DNA from: Naumannella cuiyingiana
GTDB lineage: Bacteria; Actinomycetota; Actinomycetes; Propionibacteriales; Propionibacteriaceae
Length of the DNA: 64,000 nt
Assembly (NCBI RefSeq): GCF_013408305.1
Contig: NZ_JACBZS010000001.1
Location: forward strand, 3,224,001-3,288,000
Reading direction: 5' to 3'
Shown here: in pieces, positions 26,317 through 35,301 of the stretch
Layout of the letters: each line of letters begins with the position of its first letter
Position numbering within the stretch: position 1 is the first letter of the stretch
The notes under the pieces: model-generated
What the model saw: only the letters and a program-made list of their open reading frames with translations
What the model was told of the DNA's origin: nothing
The model's database searches: none
Program-made: the position numbers and the translations under genes

Positions 26317-27833
26317 GCGATCCGGTCCTCGGCGACCTCGCCCCGCAGCAGGTGCGCGTCCGCTTCCCGCCCTCGCCGACCGGCAACCTGCACGTGGGCA
26401 ACGTCCGCAGCGCACTGTTCAACTGGGCCTTCGCGCGCCACCACGGCGGCACGCTGGTGCTGCGGATCGAGGACACCGACACCGAGCGTTCCACCGCGGA
26501 GTCGATGCGCGGCACCATCGAGGCGCTGCGCTGGCTCGGCATCGACTGGGACGAGGGGCCCGAGGTCGACGGCCCCTACGCGCCCTACCTGCAGTCCGAG
26601 CGCGGCGAGATCTATCGCGATGTCGTCGCGAAACTGCTCGCGGGCGGGCAGGCGTACGAATGTTTCTGCACCCCGGCCGAGATCGAGGAGCGCGCGAAGG
26701 CGCGACCCAAGGGGGCGCCGTCCGGTTACGACGGGCACTGCCGCGACCTGACCGAGGACCAGCGCGCCGCGTACCGGGCCGAGGGCCGCTCGCCGGTGAT
26801 CCGGATGCGGGTGCCCGACGGCGAGCTCGGCTTCGACGATCTGGTCCGCGGGCCCGTGTCGTTCTCCTCCGAGCACGTGCCGGACTATGCGATCGTCCGG
26901 GCCAACGGCCACCCGCTCTACACGCTGGTCAATCCGGTCGACGACGCGCTGATGAAGATCACCCATGTGCTGCGCGGGGAGGACCTGTTGTCCTCCACCC
27001 CGCGCCAGTTGGTGATGTATCGCGCGCTGGGCGAGGTCGGCGTGACCGACGGCGCGGTGCCGCGCTTCGGGCATCTGCCGTTCGTGATGGGGGAGGGCAA
27101 CAAGAAGCTGTCCAAGCGCGATCCCGGCGGCGGCCTGGCCGACTATCGGGAGGCGGGCTATCTGCCCGAGGGGCTGCTCAACTATCTGGCGCTGCTCGGC
27201 TGGGCGATCGCCGACGACCGCGATGTGTTCACCATGCGCGAGATGATCGAGGCCTTCGACATCCGACGGGTGAACGCCAACGCGGCCCGGTTCGACCCGA
27301 AGAAGGCGCTCGCGATCAATGCCGCGCACATCCGGATGCTCGACCATGATCAACTCGCCGCCGCCGTGACGCCCTTCCTCGCCGAGGCCGGCCTGATCGC
27401 CGACCCGCCGACCGATGACCAGGCCCGACTGCTGGCCGGCGTCGTGCCGCTGATCGCGGAGCGGATCAACACGCTGTCCGAGGCCGTCGGCATGGCGGGC
27501 TTCCTGTTCCGCGCCGACGATCAGATCACCATCGGCAGCGACGCGGCGCTCAAGCCAGGCGATGCCGACACCCTGCAGGCGGCGCGCGACGCGCTGGCCG
27601 GGCTGCCCGATTTCGATCATGCGTCGATCGAGGAGGCGCTGCGCACCGCGCTCGTCGACGATCTGGGGCTGAAGCCGCGGCACGCCTTCGGGCCGGTACG
27701 CACGGCCGTCACCGGTTCCCGGATCTCGCCGCCGCTGTTCGAGTCGCTGGAGCTGCTCGGTCGCGACTCGGCGCTGGCCCGGATCGACCGGGCGTTGGAC
27801 GGGCTCGCCGCCGATGCCGAATCCGCCGGCTGA
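26313..27833 (+). CDS. gltX: Glutamate-tRNA ligase
   Basis: GltX, 506 residues, charges tRNA-Glu and, in bacteria without glutaminyl-tRNA synthetase, also tRNA-Gln before amidation. The HIGH-like motif is VRFPPSPTGNLHVGNVRS, the KMSKS-like motif is KKLSKRDPG, and YECFCTPAEIEERA holds a Cys pair of the kind that may bind zinc. The C-terminal anticodon-binding domain is all helical. It overlaps the FAH gene (4 bp) and the CPBP gene (20 bp), so the three form a tight operon. tRNA-Gln and tRNA-Glu genes lie ~1 kb downstream. Confidence 0.97.
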   Translation: MSDPVLGDLAPQQVRVRFPPSPTGNLHVGNVRSALFNWAFARHHGGTLVLRIEDTDTERSTAESMRGTIEALRWLGIDWDEGPEVDGPYAPYLQSERGEIYRDVVAKLLAGGQAYECFCTPAEIEERAKARPKGAPSGYDGHCRDLTEDQRAAYRAEGRSPVIRMRVPDGELGFDDLVRGPVSFSSEHVPDYAIVRANGHPLYTLVNPVDDALMKITHVLRGEDLLSSTPRQLVMYRALGEVGVTDGAVPRFGHLPFVMGEGNKKLSKRDPGGGLADYREAGYLPEGLLNYLALLGWAIADDRDVFTMREMIEAFDIRRVNANAARFDPKKALAINAAHIRMLDHDQLAAAVTPFLAEAGLIADPPTDDQARLLAGVVPLIAERINTLSEAVGMAGFLFRADDQITIGSDAALKPGDADTLQAARDALAGLPDFDHASIEEALRTALVDDLGLKPRHAFGPVRTAVTGSRISPPLFESLELLGRDSALARIDRALDGLAADAESAG

Positions 27834-28749
27834 GCCGGTAGCCCGCCCGGTGGCGCCCGCCGCGGCGTACCCCCAACTGCTGCGCACCGGCGCCCATCCG
27901 GCGCGGCTGTTGATCTTCTGTGCCCTGTTCACCGTCGCCGGGTTCGTGCTGGTGGTCTCGCTGCTGGCACAGGGGATCCTGGCGCTGGGCTGGCTGGCCG
28001 CCGGGCGCCCCGGGGAGCTTGCGGCAGCCCTGGCCGCCGGGCTCGCCTTCGAGACGCCGCTCGGCCTGTTCGCCACGAATGTCGCGATCGCGGCCACGGC
28101 GCTGATCCCGGTCCTGCTGGCCGTCACCGTGCTGCGGGTGCGGCCGGGCTGGCTGGTCTCGGTCCGCGGTCGGGTACGCGGGCGCTGGCTGGTCGCCTCG
28201 ACCGTCCTGGCCGCCGTGGTCCTCGCACCGGTCGTGGCCGTGACCCTGCTGGCGCGCCCGCAGCCGGCACCGCCGGCCGACTTCGCCTGGTTCGCGGTGA
28301 TCATCGTCGCCACCTCCCCGCTGCAGGCCGCCGCCGAGGAGCTCGTCTTCCGCGGGTTTCTCGCCCAGACCCTCGGGGCGTTGGTGTCCGGGCCCTGGCT
28401 GGGCGTGGTGGGTCCGGCGCTGATCTTCGCGGCCCTGCACGGCGCCCAGGACCCGTGGCTGTTCGCCAACCGGTTCGGTTTCGGTGTGGTGATGGGGATC
28501 CTGGTCTGGCTGACCGGTGGGCTCGAGGCGGCGATCGCCGCCCACGTGCTGAACAATCTCGCTGCGCTCGGGCTGGCCGCGGTCACCGCCACGTTGCCCG
28601 CCGCGCGAACCATGACCGCGATGGCGCCGGCCGAGGCGCTGCTCGGCCTGGTGGGCTATGCCGTCTTCGCGGTGCTCGCGGTGCTCGCCGCGCGGGTGCT
28701 CGGCGTACCGGTCCGCAGCGATTTGGCCGCTCCGCGCGGAATCGAGTAA
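27814..28749 (+). CDS. CPBP-family intramembrane protease
   Basis: A 311-residue membrane protein with about seven hydrophobic helices. It carries the CPBP/Abi (CAAX-protease-like) motifs: EELVFRGFLAQTL (motif 1, EExxxR), a following FAALHGA (His motif 2) and the last HVLNNLAA (HxxxN, motif 3). These place putative metal or catalytic residues in the membrane. Members cleave prenylated or signal-type substrates or act in bacteriocin immunity; which applies here is unknown. It starts 20 bp inside gltX in another frame. Confidence 0.85.
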   Translation: MPNPPAEPVARPVAPAAAYPQLLRTGAHPARLLIFCALFTVAGFVLVVSLLAQGILALGWLAAGRPGELAAALAAGLAFETPLGLFATNVAIAATALIPVLLAVTVLRVRPGWLVSVRGRVRGRWLVASTVLAAVVLAPVVAVTLLARPQPAPPADFAWFAVIIVATSPLQAAAEELVFRGFLAQTLGALVSGPWLGVVGPALIFAALHGAQDPWLFANRFGFGVVMGILVWLTGGLEAAIAAHVLNNLAALGLAAVTATLPAARTMTAMAPAEALLGLVGYAVFAVLAVLAARVLGVPVRSDLAAPRGIE

Positions 28750-28764
28750 CGTTAGCCGTCGTTG

Positions 28765-28783
28765 CCGGACCCCCAGGGGCCGG
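28765..28783 (+). terminator. Hairpin after CPBP gene
   Basis: ccgg-a-cccc (28765-28773) pairs with gggg-ccgg (28776-28783), giving an 8-bp stem with one bulge and a 2-nt loop just before tRNA-Gln. No T tract. Confidence 0.4.
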
Positions 28784-28816
28784 TGATCGCCTGCCTCGGC
28801 AGTGATGTCAGGCAGA

Positions 28817-28888
28817 TGGGGTATGGGGTAATTGGCAGCCCGACTGATTCTGGTTCAGTTAGTCTAGGTTCGAGTCCTAGTACCCCAG
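28817..28888 (+). tRNA. tRNA-Gln (anticodon CTG)
   Basis: A 72-nt cloverleaf. Acceptor tggggta (28817-28823) pairs with tacccca (28881-28887); the anticodon stem gactga/tcagtt holds loop ttctggt with anticodon CTG; the T arm is taggttcgagtccta. The discriminator is G and no CCA is encoded, so CCA must be added by a nucleotidyltransferase. Confidence 0.95.
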
Positions 28889-28901
28889 CGAACAGCGCGA
28901 A

Positions 28902-28931
28902 TTGGCGGCGGGAGACCGCGTCCGGTACGCT
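28902..28931 (+). promoter_or_regulatory. Promoter of tRNA-Glu
   Basis: TTGGCG (28902-28907), 18-bp spacer, TACGCT (28926-28931). The expected start is near 28938, about 19 nt before the tRNA 5' end. Confidence 0.55.
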
Positions 28932-28956
28932 CTGTCGGTCGCCTCGAGCGACATCT

Positions 28957-29032
28957 GGCCCCGTTGTGTAGCGGCCTAGCACGCCGCCCTCTCAAGGCGG
29001 TAGCGCGGGTTCGAATCCCGTCGGGGCTACCA
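28957..29032 (+). tRNA. tRNA-Glu (anticodon CTC)
   Basis: Acceptor ggccccg (28957-28963) pairs with cggggct (29022-29028), including a terminal G-U. The anticodon stem ccgcc/ggcgg holds the loop ctctcaa, anticodon CTC. T arm gcgggttcgaatcccgt. The discriminator A (29029) is followed by an encoded CCA (29030-29032). Confidence 0.96.
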
Positions 29033-29034
29033 GA

Positions 29035-29071
29035 TCACCAGGGTCCCAGCGAACCGCTGGGGCCCTGGTGA
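29035..29071 (+). terminator. Strong terminator after tRNA-Glu
   Basis: A 17-bp stem (29035-29051 with 29055-29071, one G-U, 3-nt loop) starting tcaccaggg directly follows the tRNA. No T run, but the stem is among the strongest in the window. Confidence 0.8.
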
Positions 29072-29187
29072 CGTCTTCGGGGTTGCGCGGCTCCGTCCCG
29101 CACCCGCAATCCCTGCTGGTTCGCGCCGCGGCGCACGGCACTAGGGTGGTGCCTCACCCACGCCGACGTCGCCGAGGGGAGCGCATC

Positions 29188-30798
29188 GTGTCCGAACACA
29201 CCGACCGCTACGGGGAACAGACCGAGTTCACCGAGACCGAACGGCAGGGGCGATCCCCGGGCGAGCAGGAGCCGGCCGACCAGCGTCGGCGCATCCGCTG
29301 GATCGGCCTCGGGGTCGGCGTGGGCGTTGCCGTGTTGATCTACTTCGTGCTGCCCGCCGATCTCGGACCTGCCGGCCGGCTGACGGCCGCGACCGCTGCG
29401 CTGATGGCGGTGTGGTGGATGACCGAGGCGATCCCGATCCCGGCGACCGCGCTGGTGCCGTTGGTGATCTTCCCCGCGTTCACCGAGGTCAAGTTCGACG
29501 ATGTCGGCGCGTCCTACGGCAACAACATCATCTTCTTGTTCATGGGCGGTTTCCTGCTCGCCCTGGCCATGCAGCGCTGGAACCTGCACCGGCGGATCGC
29601 GCTGACGACCGTGCGCCTGATGGGCACCAGGCCGCCGATGGTCGTCGCCGGCTTCATGCTCGCCACCGGCTTCTTGTCCATGTGGGTGTCGAACACCGCG
29701 ACCGCGGTGATGATGCTGCCGATCGGGGTCTCCGTGCTGATGCTCGCGACGGGGCTCGCGCGGCGGGTCGACCGGGGTGCCGGTCGGGAGGAAAGCCAGG
29801 GGTCGTCGGCCGTCGAGGATCCGGATCCGACCTCACCGGCGGTCAAGGAGGAGGTCGTCCGCTCCAATTTCGGCACCGCGCTGATGCTCGGTATCGCCTA
29901 CGCCGCGTCGATCGGCTCCCTCGCGACCATCATCGGCACGCCGCCGAATGCCTTCCTGGTCGGCTTCTTGTCCAGCAACTACGACATCCAGATCGGCTTC
30001 GGGCAGTGGATGCTGGTCGGCCTGCCGATCGCGCTGATCATGCTCGTGGTGACCTGGTTGTTGTTGACCAAGGTGTTGTTCCGGCCCGAGATCTCCGAGA
30101 TCCCCGGCGGTCGGGAGCTGATGAGTGAGGAACTGCGCAAGCTCGGTCCGATGTCGTCGGGGGAGAAGCGGGTCCTGGCGATCTTCGTGCTCGCCGTGAT
30201 CGCCTGGGTTGCATTGCCGCTGATCTTCGACAGCCCGCCGCTGTCGGATGCCGGCATCGCGATGGCCGTCGGCGTGCTGTTGTTCATCCTCCCGGCGGGT
30301 GCGGCGAAGGGGGTCCGGTTGCTGGACTGGCACAGCGCCGTGCAATTGCCGTGGGGCGTGCTGCTGCTCTTCGGCGGGGGCCTGGCGCTGTCGTCCCAGT
30401 TCACCGACAGCGGCCTCACGGCCTGGGTCGGTGAGCGTGCCCAGGGACTCGGCTTCCTGCCGACGATCGCGCTCGTCGCCGTCCTGGTCGCCGGTGTCAT
30501 CTTCCTGACCGAGCTGACCTCGAACACGGCGACCGCGGCCTCGGTGCTGCCGTTGGTGGCCGGGCTCGCCATCGGCCTCGACCAGCCGCTGCTGATGCTC
30601 ACCGTGCCGGTCGCGCTCGCGGCCACCTGCGCGTTCATGCTGCCGGTCGCGACGCCGCCGAATGCCATCGCCTACGGCTCCGGTTATGTGACCGTGGGGC
30701 AGATGGTGAAGGGCGGCCTGTGGCTGAACGTGATCGGCATCGTCGTGATCACGCTGCTCGGCATGGCGCTCATCCCGCTCGCCTTCCTCGGCGGTTGA
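29188..30798 (+). CDS. SLC13/DASS-family anion:sodium symporter
   Basis: A 536-residue transporter with ~11-12 membrane segments. The first ~40 residues are a hydrophilic cytosolic leader; a cytoplasmic loop with acidic and Ser residues lies near residues 195-225. Two motifs typical of the divalent-anion:Na+ symporters are SNTATAVMMLPIG in the first half and SNTATAASVLPLVAGLAIG in the second half, the SNT pairs that bind sodium and dicarboxylate. Likely substrates are succinate, malate, citrate or sulfate. GTG with gagggga upstream; TAGGGT at 29142-29147 is a likely -10. It abuts the converging IclR gene with no gap. Confidence 0.9.
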   Translation: MSEHTDRYGEQTEFTETERQGRSPGEQEPADQRRRIRWIGLGVGVGVAVLIYFVLPADLGPAGRLTAATAALMAVWWMTEAIPIPATALVPLVIFPAFTEVKFDDVGASYGNNIIFLFMGGFLLALAMQRWNLHRRIALTTVRLMGTRPPMVVAGFMLATGFLSMWVSNTATAVMMLPIGVSVLMLATGLARRVDRGAGREESQGSSAVEDPDPTSPAVKEEVVRSNFGTALMLGIAYAASIGSLATIIGTPPNAFLVGFLSSNYDIQIGFGQWMLVGLPIALIMLVVTWLLLTKVLFRPEISEIPGGRELMSEELRKLGPMSSGEKRVLAIFVLAVIAWVALPLIFDSPPLSDAGIAMAVGVLLFILPAGAAKGVRLLDWHSAVQLPWGVLLLFGGGLALSSQFTDSGLTAWVGERAQGLGFLPTIALVAVLVAGVIFLTELTSNTATAASVLPLVAGLAIGLDQPLLMLTVPVALAATCAFMLPVATPPNAIAYGSGYVTVGQMVKGGLWLNVIGIVVITLLGMALIPLAFLGG

Positions 30799-31518
30799 TC
30801 ATTCGCCGGACCGGCGCAACACCTCGCTGAGCCGGTCGGCGGCCGCGATCACCGCCGGCGCGTGCATCCGGCCGGGCTGACGGGTCAGTCGCTCGACCGG
30901 GCCCGACACGCTGACCGCGGCGATCACCTTGCCGCTGGGGGAGCGTACCGGCGCCGAGACCGAGGCCACCCCGGACTCGCGCTCGGCAACCGACTGGGCC
31001 CAGCCGCGCCGCCGGACATTGGACAGTGCGGCCGCGGAGAAGCGGGCATCGCGCAGCCCGCGCTGCATCCGGTCGGGCTCCTCCCAGGCAAGCAGCACCT
31101 GGGCGGCCGAGCCCGCCTGCATGGTGAGCTGGGAGCCGATCGGCACCGTGTCGCGCAGCCCGGAGCTTCGCTCGGCGGCGGCCACGCACACCCGGAACTC
31201 GTTCTGCCGGCGGAACAGTTGGGCCGACTCGCCCGTGATGTCGCGCAATCGCGCGAGCACCGGCCCGGCGGTGGCCAGCAGACGATCCTCACCGGCCGCC
31301 GAGGCCAGTTCGGCCAGCCGCGGCCCGAGGACGAACCGGCCCTGCAGGTCGCGGCCGACGAGCCGGTGGTGCTCCAGCGCCACCGCGAGGCGGTGCGCGG
31401 TGGGGCGGGCCAGCCCCGTCGCGCTGACCAGCCCGGCGAGGGTGGTCGGCCCACCCTCCAGAGCCGTCAAGACGACGGCCGCTTTGTCGAGAACGCCGAC
31501 GCCGCTAGTGTTGTCCAT
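30799..31518 (-). CDS. IclR-family regulator (NdgR/LtbR-like)
   Basis: A 239-residue regulator. It has a winged helix ([41 protein letters not shown]) and a C-terminal IclR ligand domain ending [20 protein letters not shown]. It is divergent from leuCD with ~119 bp between, exactly the arrangement of NdgR in Streptomyces and LtbR in Corynebacterium, which control leuCD and branched-chain or amino acid metabolism. So it probably binds that gap. The ligand is not visible from sequence. The stop abuts the symporter stop. Confidence 0.88.
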   Translation of the reverse strand: MDNTSGVGVLDKAAVVLTALEGGPTTLAGLVSATGLARPTAHRLAVALEHHRLVGRDLQGRFVLGPRLAELASAAGEDRLLATAGPVLARLRDITGESAQLFRRQNEFRVCVAAAERSSGLRDTVPIGSQLTMQAGSAAQVLLAWEEPDRMQRGLRDARFSAAALSNVRRRGWAQSVAERESGVASVSAPVRSPSGKVIAAVSVSGPVERLTRQPGRMHAPAVIAAADRLSEVLRRSGE

Positions 31519-31637
31519 GTGATGATACTGCCGTCTCGGATGCTGGAATGCAACTGGCGGCACCGACGGACGAGCAGGATTGCGATGAGCCGGAACGGCA
31601 CCGGGTGCCGCAGGATCGGGGACGAGGAGAGGAAGCG

Positions 31638-33053
31638 ATGGGCAAGACGCTGAGCGACAAGCTGTGGGAGGACCATGTGGTGCGGTCCGCGCCGGGGGAG
31701 CCCGACCTGCTCTTCATCGACCTCCATCTCGTGCACGAGGTGACCAGCCCGCAGGCCTTCGACGGCCTGCGGCAGGCCGGCCGGACGGTACGCCGACCCG
31801 ATCTCACCCTGGCCACGGAGGATCACAACACTCCGACGCTGGACATCGACAAGCCGATCGCCGACCCGACCTCGCGTACCCAGGTCGACACCCTGCGCCG
31901 CAATGCCGCCGAGTTCGGCGTCCGGATCCACAGCTTGGGCGACCCCGACCAGGGCGTCGTGCACATCATCGGGCCCTGGCTCGGGCTGACCCAGCCGGGG
32001 ATGACCGTGGTCTGTGGTGATTCGCACACCTCCACCCACGGGGCGTTCGGCGCGCTGGCGTTCGGTATCGGGACCTCGGAGGTCGAGCATGTGTTGGCCA
32101 CCCAGACCCTGCCGCAGGCGCGTCCGAAGACGATGGCGGTCAACGTCACCGGGGAGCTGGCCGAAGGGGTGACCGCCAAGGACGTCGTGTTGGCGTTGAT
32201 CGCCAAGGTCGGGACCGGCGGCGGCGCGGGCTATGTGGTGGAGTATCGCGGCCCGGTGATCGAGCGGCTCTCGATGGAGGGCCGGATGACGATCTGCAAC
32301 ATGAGCATCGAATGGGGGGCGAAGGCCGGCATGATCGCCCCGGACGAGACGACCTTCGCCTATCTCGAGGGTCGCCCGCATGCCCCCGAGGGCAAGCAGT
32401 GGGAGGCCGCAAAGGCCTACTGGCGAACGCTTCGTACCGATGATGACGCCTCCTTCGACGTCGAGGTCGATCTCGACGTCAGCGATCTCTCGCCGTTCGT
32501 CACCTGGGGCACCAATCCCGGCCAGGGCGTCGCACTCGGCGAGGCCGTGCCCGATCCCACGAGCTTCACCGACGAGGTGGAGCGCCACGCCGCCGAGCGT
32601 GCGCTGGAGTACATGGGCCTGGCCGCGGGTACGCCGATGCGCGAGATCGGTGTCGACACCGTCTTCGTCGGCTCGTGCACCAACGGACGGATGGAGGATC
32701 TGCGGCTGGCCGCGCAGGTGATCGACGGGCACCGCGTCGCCGACGGGGTGCGCATGCTGGTCGTTCCCGGCTCCGCCCGGGTCCGGCTGCAGGCCGAGGC
32801 CGAGGGCCTGGACAAGATCTTCCTCGCTGCCGGTGCGGAGTGGCGGGCCGCCGGATGTTCCATGTGTCTGGGGATGAATCCGGACCAGCTCGCGCCCGGT
32901 GAGCGGGCCGCCTCCACCTCGAATCGCAATTTCGAGGGCCGGCAGGGCAAGGGCGGCCGGACCCATCTGGTCTCGCCGGCCGTTGCGGCGGCGACCGCGG
33001 TGGTCGGCCGGCTCGCCTCGCCCGCCGATCTTGCCCAACCGTCGCTCGTCTGA
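31638..33053 (+). CDS. leuC: 3-isopropylmalate/citramalate dehydratase, large subunit
   Basis: LeuC, 471 residues, isomerises 2- to 3-isopropylmalate with a 4Fe-4S cluster. With a citramalate route it also acts on (R)-citramalate to beta-methylmalate. Aconitase-family features are [27 protein letters not shown], a Cys in [14 protein letters not shown] and the pair in [13 protein letters not shown], the cluster ligands. ATG at 31638 with gaggag about 8 nt upstream. It is followed 20 bp later by leuD. Confidence 0.97.
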   Translation: MGKTLSDKLWEDHVVRSAPGEPDLLFIDLHLVHEVTSPQAFDGLRQAGRTVRRPDLTLATEDHNTPTLDIDKPIADPTSRTQVDTLRRNAAEFGVRIHSLGDPDQGVVHIIGPWLGLTQPGMTVVCGDSHTSTHGAFGALAFGIGTSEVEHVLATQTLPQARPKTMAVNVTGELAEGVTAKDVVLALIAKVGTGGGAGYVVEYRGPVIERLSMEGRMTICNMSIEWGAKAGMIAPDETTFAYLEGRPHAPEGKQWEAAKAYWRTLRTDDDASFDVEVDLDVSDLSPFVTWGTNPGQGVALGEAVPDPTSFTDEVERHAAERALEYMGLAAGTPMREIGVDTVFVGSCTNGRMEDLRLAAQVIDGHRVADGVRMLVVPGSARVRLQAEAEGLDKIFLAAGAEWRAAGCSMCLGMNPDQLAPGERAASTSNRNFEGRQGKGGRTHLVSPAVAAATAVVGRLASPADLAQPSLV

Positions 33054-33073
33054 AGAATCGCGAGGAATTGATC

Positions 33074-33679
33074 ATGGAAGCAATCACCACGCACACCGGG
33101 ACCGCTGTGCCGCTGCGCCGCAGCAATGTCGACACCGACCAGATCATCCCGGCCGTGTACCTCAAGCGGGTCACGCGTACCGGATTCGCCGACGGTCTGT
33201 TCTCGGCCTGGCGCAACGACCCGTCGTTCGTGCTGAACGACCCGGCCCACGAAGGTGCGACGATCCTGATCCCGGGCCCGGACTTCGGCACGGGCTCCTC
33301 GCGCGAACACGCGGTGTGGGCCCTGATGGACCACGGCTTCCGGGTGGTGATCGGATCCCGCTTCGGCGACATCTTCCGCAACAACTCGGGCAAGGCCGGA
33401 CTCGTGATCGCGGTGATCGACGAATCCGATGTGCACAAGCTCCAGGAACTGGTGGCGGGCGACCCGTCGCTCGAGATCACTGTTGATCTTGAGCACCGGA
33501 CGATCACGGTCGCCGGTTGGACGATCGACTTCGAGATCGACGACTACACCCGGTGGCGGCTGATGGAGGGACTGGACGATGTCGCGCTGACCCTGCGCAA
33601 CGAGTCCGACATCACTGCCTACGAAGGAAGACGCCTGCCGTTCAAGCCGAGCACGCTGCCGGCGGCCAGCGGTTCCTGA
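33074..33679 (+). CDS. leuD: 3-isopropylmalate/citramalate dehydratase, small subunit
   Basis: LeuD, 201 residues, supplies the swivelling substrate-binding domain of isopropylmalate isomerase. Key features are [19 protein letters not shown] and the [17 protein letters not shown] loop, then [17 protein letters not shown], typical of the aconitase C-terminal-like fold. Start ATG (33074) has gagga 8 nt upstream; TTG at 33068 is a weaker alternative. It forms a co-transcribed pair with leuC. Confidence 0.97.
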   Translation: MEAITTHTGTAVPLRRSNVDTDQIIPAVYLKRVTRTGFADGLFSAWRNDPSFVLNDPAHEGATILIPGPDFGTGSSREHAVWALMDHGFRVVIGSRFGDIFRNNSGKAGLVIAVIDESDVHKLQELVAGDPSLEITVDLEHRTITVAGWTIDFEIDDYTRWRLMEGLDDVALTLRNESDITAYEGRRLPFKPSTLPAASGS

Positions 33680-33745
33680 GGCCGCGGCGCCGGCGATCAT
33701 CACCGCTGACCCCGCCGACATGATCGCGACTCGGCATGTCGGTAT

Positions 33746-33774
33746 TTGTCATGTGCGATTGCACTGTTTAGCGT
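33746..33774 (+). promoter_or_regulatory. hupB promoter
   Basis: TTGTCA (33746-33751), 17-bp spacer, TAGCGT (33769-33774), near-consensus in both boxes. The start near 33781 gives a ~64-nt 5' leader. Confidence 0.65.
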
Positions 33775-33781
33775 GAGTGCC

Positions 33782-33837
33782 AGCATTCGGGCCGAATGCT
33801 CCGCAACCCTGACCAGCAGGGTGCCTTAGGACTAAGA
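33782..33837 (+). promoter_or_regulatory. Structured 5' leader of hupB
   Basis: Three adjacent inverted repeats lie between the presumed start site and the GTG: agcattcgg/ccgaatgct (33782-33790, 33792-33800, perfect, 1-nt centre), accctg/cagggt (33806-33811, 33817-33822), and cttag/ctaag, whose 3' arm touches the agagga ribosome site. A candidate for post-transcriptional control of HU. Confidence 0.45.
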
Positions 33838-33844
33838 GGAAACC

Positions 33845-34486
33845 GTGAACAAGGCTGAACTGATCGAAGCACTGGCGCCGCAATTCGACGGCAACAAGGC
33901 CGAGGCGGGGCGCGCGCTCAATGCCGTCGTCGAGACGATCATCTTCTCGACGGCCAAGGATGGCCGCGTATCGATCACCGGCTTCGGCGTGTTCGAGAAG
34001 GTGCGCCGTCCCTCCCGGATGGTGCGCAACCCGCGGACCGGCGAGCGCAAGCGCGCCAAGGCGACCAACGTTCCGCGGTTCCGGGCGGGCACCGAGCTGA
34101 AGGCCTATGTGTCGGGGGAGAAGAAGGCCCCGCGCGCGACTGCGGCGAAGACGGCGACCGCCACCAGGTCCACGGCGAAGGCAACCGCGAGCAAGACGGC
34201 CGCGAGCAAGACGGCCGCGAGCAAGACGGCCGCGAGCAAGGCGAGCGCGAGCAAGACGGCGACGAAGAAGGCCACCCCGGCCAAGAAGACCGCCAGCAAG
34301 GCGACCGCCAAGAAGGCGACCACGGCCCGCGCCACCGCCAAGAAGACGACGGCGAGCAAGACGACCGCCAAGAAGGCGACTGCGAAGAAGGCGACTCCGG
34401 CCAAGAAGACCAGCGCCGCCCGCGCGACCACGCGCGCCACCGCGACCCGGAAGGCGCCCGCGCGCAAGAGCGCGCGTCGTTCCTGA
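33845..34486 (+). CDS. hupB: Histone-like DNA-binding protein HU with Lys/Ala-rich tail
   Basis: HU, 213 residues. The N-terminal ~95 residues form the HU fold (MNKAELIEALAPQFDGNKAEA, GFGVFEKVRRPSRMVRNPRTGE, FRAGTELKAYV). The ~115-residue tail is Lys, Ala, Thr and Ser, with ASKTA and KKA repeats like mycobacterial HupB and eukaryotic H1. It compacts DNA in the nucleoid. GTG start with agagga upstream. It sits downstream of leuCD as in mycobacteria. A 15-bp tandem repeat in the tail can make length vary. Confidence 0.96.
   Translation: MNKAELIEALAPQFDGNKAEAGRALNAVVETIIFSTAKDGRVSITGFGVFEKVRRPSRMVRNPRTGERKRAKATNVPRFRAGTELKAYVSGEKKAPRATAAKTATATRSTAKATASKTAASKTAASKTAASKASASKTATKKATPAKKTASKATAKKATTARATAKKTTASKTTAKKATAKKATPAKKTSAARATTRATATRKAPARKSARRS
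34187..34261 (+). repeat. 15-bp tandem repeats encoding ASKTA in the hupB tail
   Basis: gcgagcaagacggcc occurs three times exactly (34187-34201, 34202-34216, 34217-34231), then two degenerate copies to 34261. The 15-bp period keeps frame, so copy changes would lengthen or shorten the tail by five residues. Confidence 0.85.
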
Positions 34487-34507
34487 TCGCAGCACCATCT
34501 CCGCCGC

Positions 34508-34532
34508 GGCGGCCCGGATGATCCGGGCCGCC
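34508..34532. terminator. Bidirectional terminator between hupB and cofC
   Basis: ggcggcccggat (34508-34519), g, atccgggccgcc (34521-34532): a perfect 12-bp inverted repeat between converging genes, with no T tract. Confidence 0.65.
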
Positions 34533-34593
34533 GCCGGCATCTCCGAGACATCGATCATCCTCGGACCGGCGTCTGCCCGGCGGATCGACGCCG

Positions 34594-35232
34594 TCAGCCG
34601 GTTCCGGTGATCATCTCCAACAGGGGGCGGGTCGCCGGCCCCAGTCCGAGGTCGGCGGCCCGGCGGAGGTCGGCGATCGTGTCGACATCCAGCCGCGCAT
34701 CCGGCCACGCACCCCCCGGATCGAGCGCGCCGGATCGCAGATGCCGCAGCGCCGAGGCGCCCTCGAAGCCCGGTTGAAGATCGTTTCCGGTACGCAACGC
34801 CCGCCCGAACAGCATGGTCGAGCCCGTACCCGCGGCATCGCGAAGGAACGTCCGGGACCGGTCCGGCGCGGCGCCGACGAATGCGGCGACGCTGCTCGGC
34901 CGCAGGGCCGGCAGGTCGGCGACACAGGCCAGGACATTGCCCGATCCCTGCCTGAGCAGGCGATCCGCGCCGACGATCAGGGCGGCATTCAGATCCTGGC
35001 CCGGATCCTCGACCACTTCGACGGGTACCTCGGCGGTGACCGGTGCGAGGCCGACCCCGACGACGACGATCCGTTCGGCGACGCGCTGGAGGGCGCCGAC
35101 CGTGTCCAGCAACATTGCCATCGCGAGCCGTTCCCGCAGCCGTGGATCGCCACCGATCCTCGTCTTCGCCCGGCCGAGGGCCTTCAACGCGACGACCGCG
35201 CCGAACGGGTGATTGTCGGTCGCACTGGGCAC
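34594..35232 (-). CDS. cofC: 2-phospho-L-lactate/phosphoenolpyruvate guanylyltransferase
   Basis: A 212-residue CofC/FbiD-type enzyme that activates phosphoenolpyruvate or 2-phospholactate with GTP for coenzyme F420 synthesis. The nucleotidyltransferase fold opens AVVALKALGRAKTRIGGDPRLRERLAMAMLLDTV; the metal-binding Asp lies in LACVADLPAL; a Ser/Thr-rich GTGSTMLFGRAL binds phosphate. Its place between hupB and gpsA-ddl matches Rv2983 in M. tuberculosis. It implies that the organism makes F420. GTG start, divergent from plsC. Confidence 0.87.
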   Translation of the reverse strand: MPSATDNHPFGAVVALKALGRAKTRIGGDPRLRERLAMAMLLDTVGALQRVAERIVVVGVGLAPVTAEVPVEVVEDPGQDLNAALIVGADRLLRQGSGNVLACVADLPALRPSSVAAFVGAAPDRSRTFLRDAAGTGSTMLFGRALRTGNDLQPGFEGASALRHLRSGALDPGGAWPDARLDVDTIADLRRAADLGLGPATRPLLEMITGTG

Positions 35233-35301
35233 CGGACGATCTTGCCATGTGGCGAAGAACCGGATCTCCTACAGTGGAGCCGACCGCAGCCGAAGGAGAA
35301 C

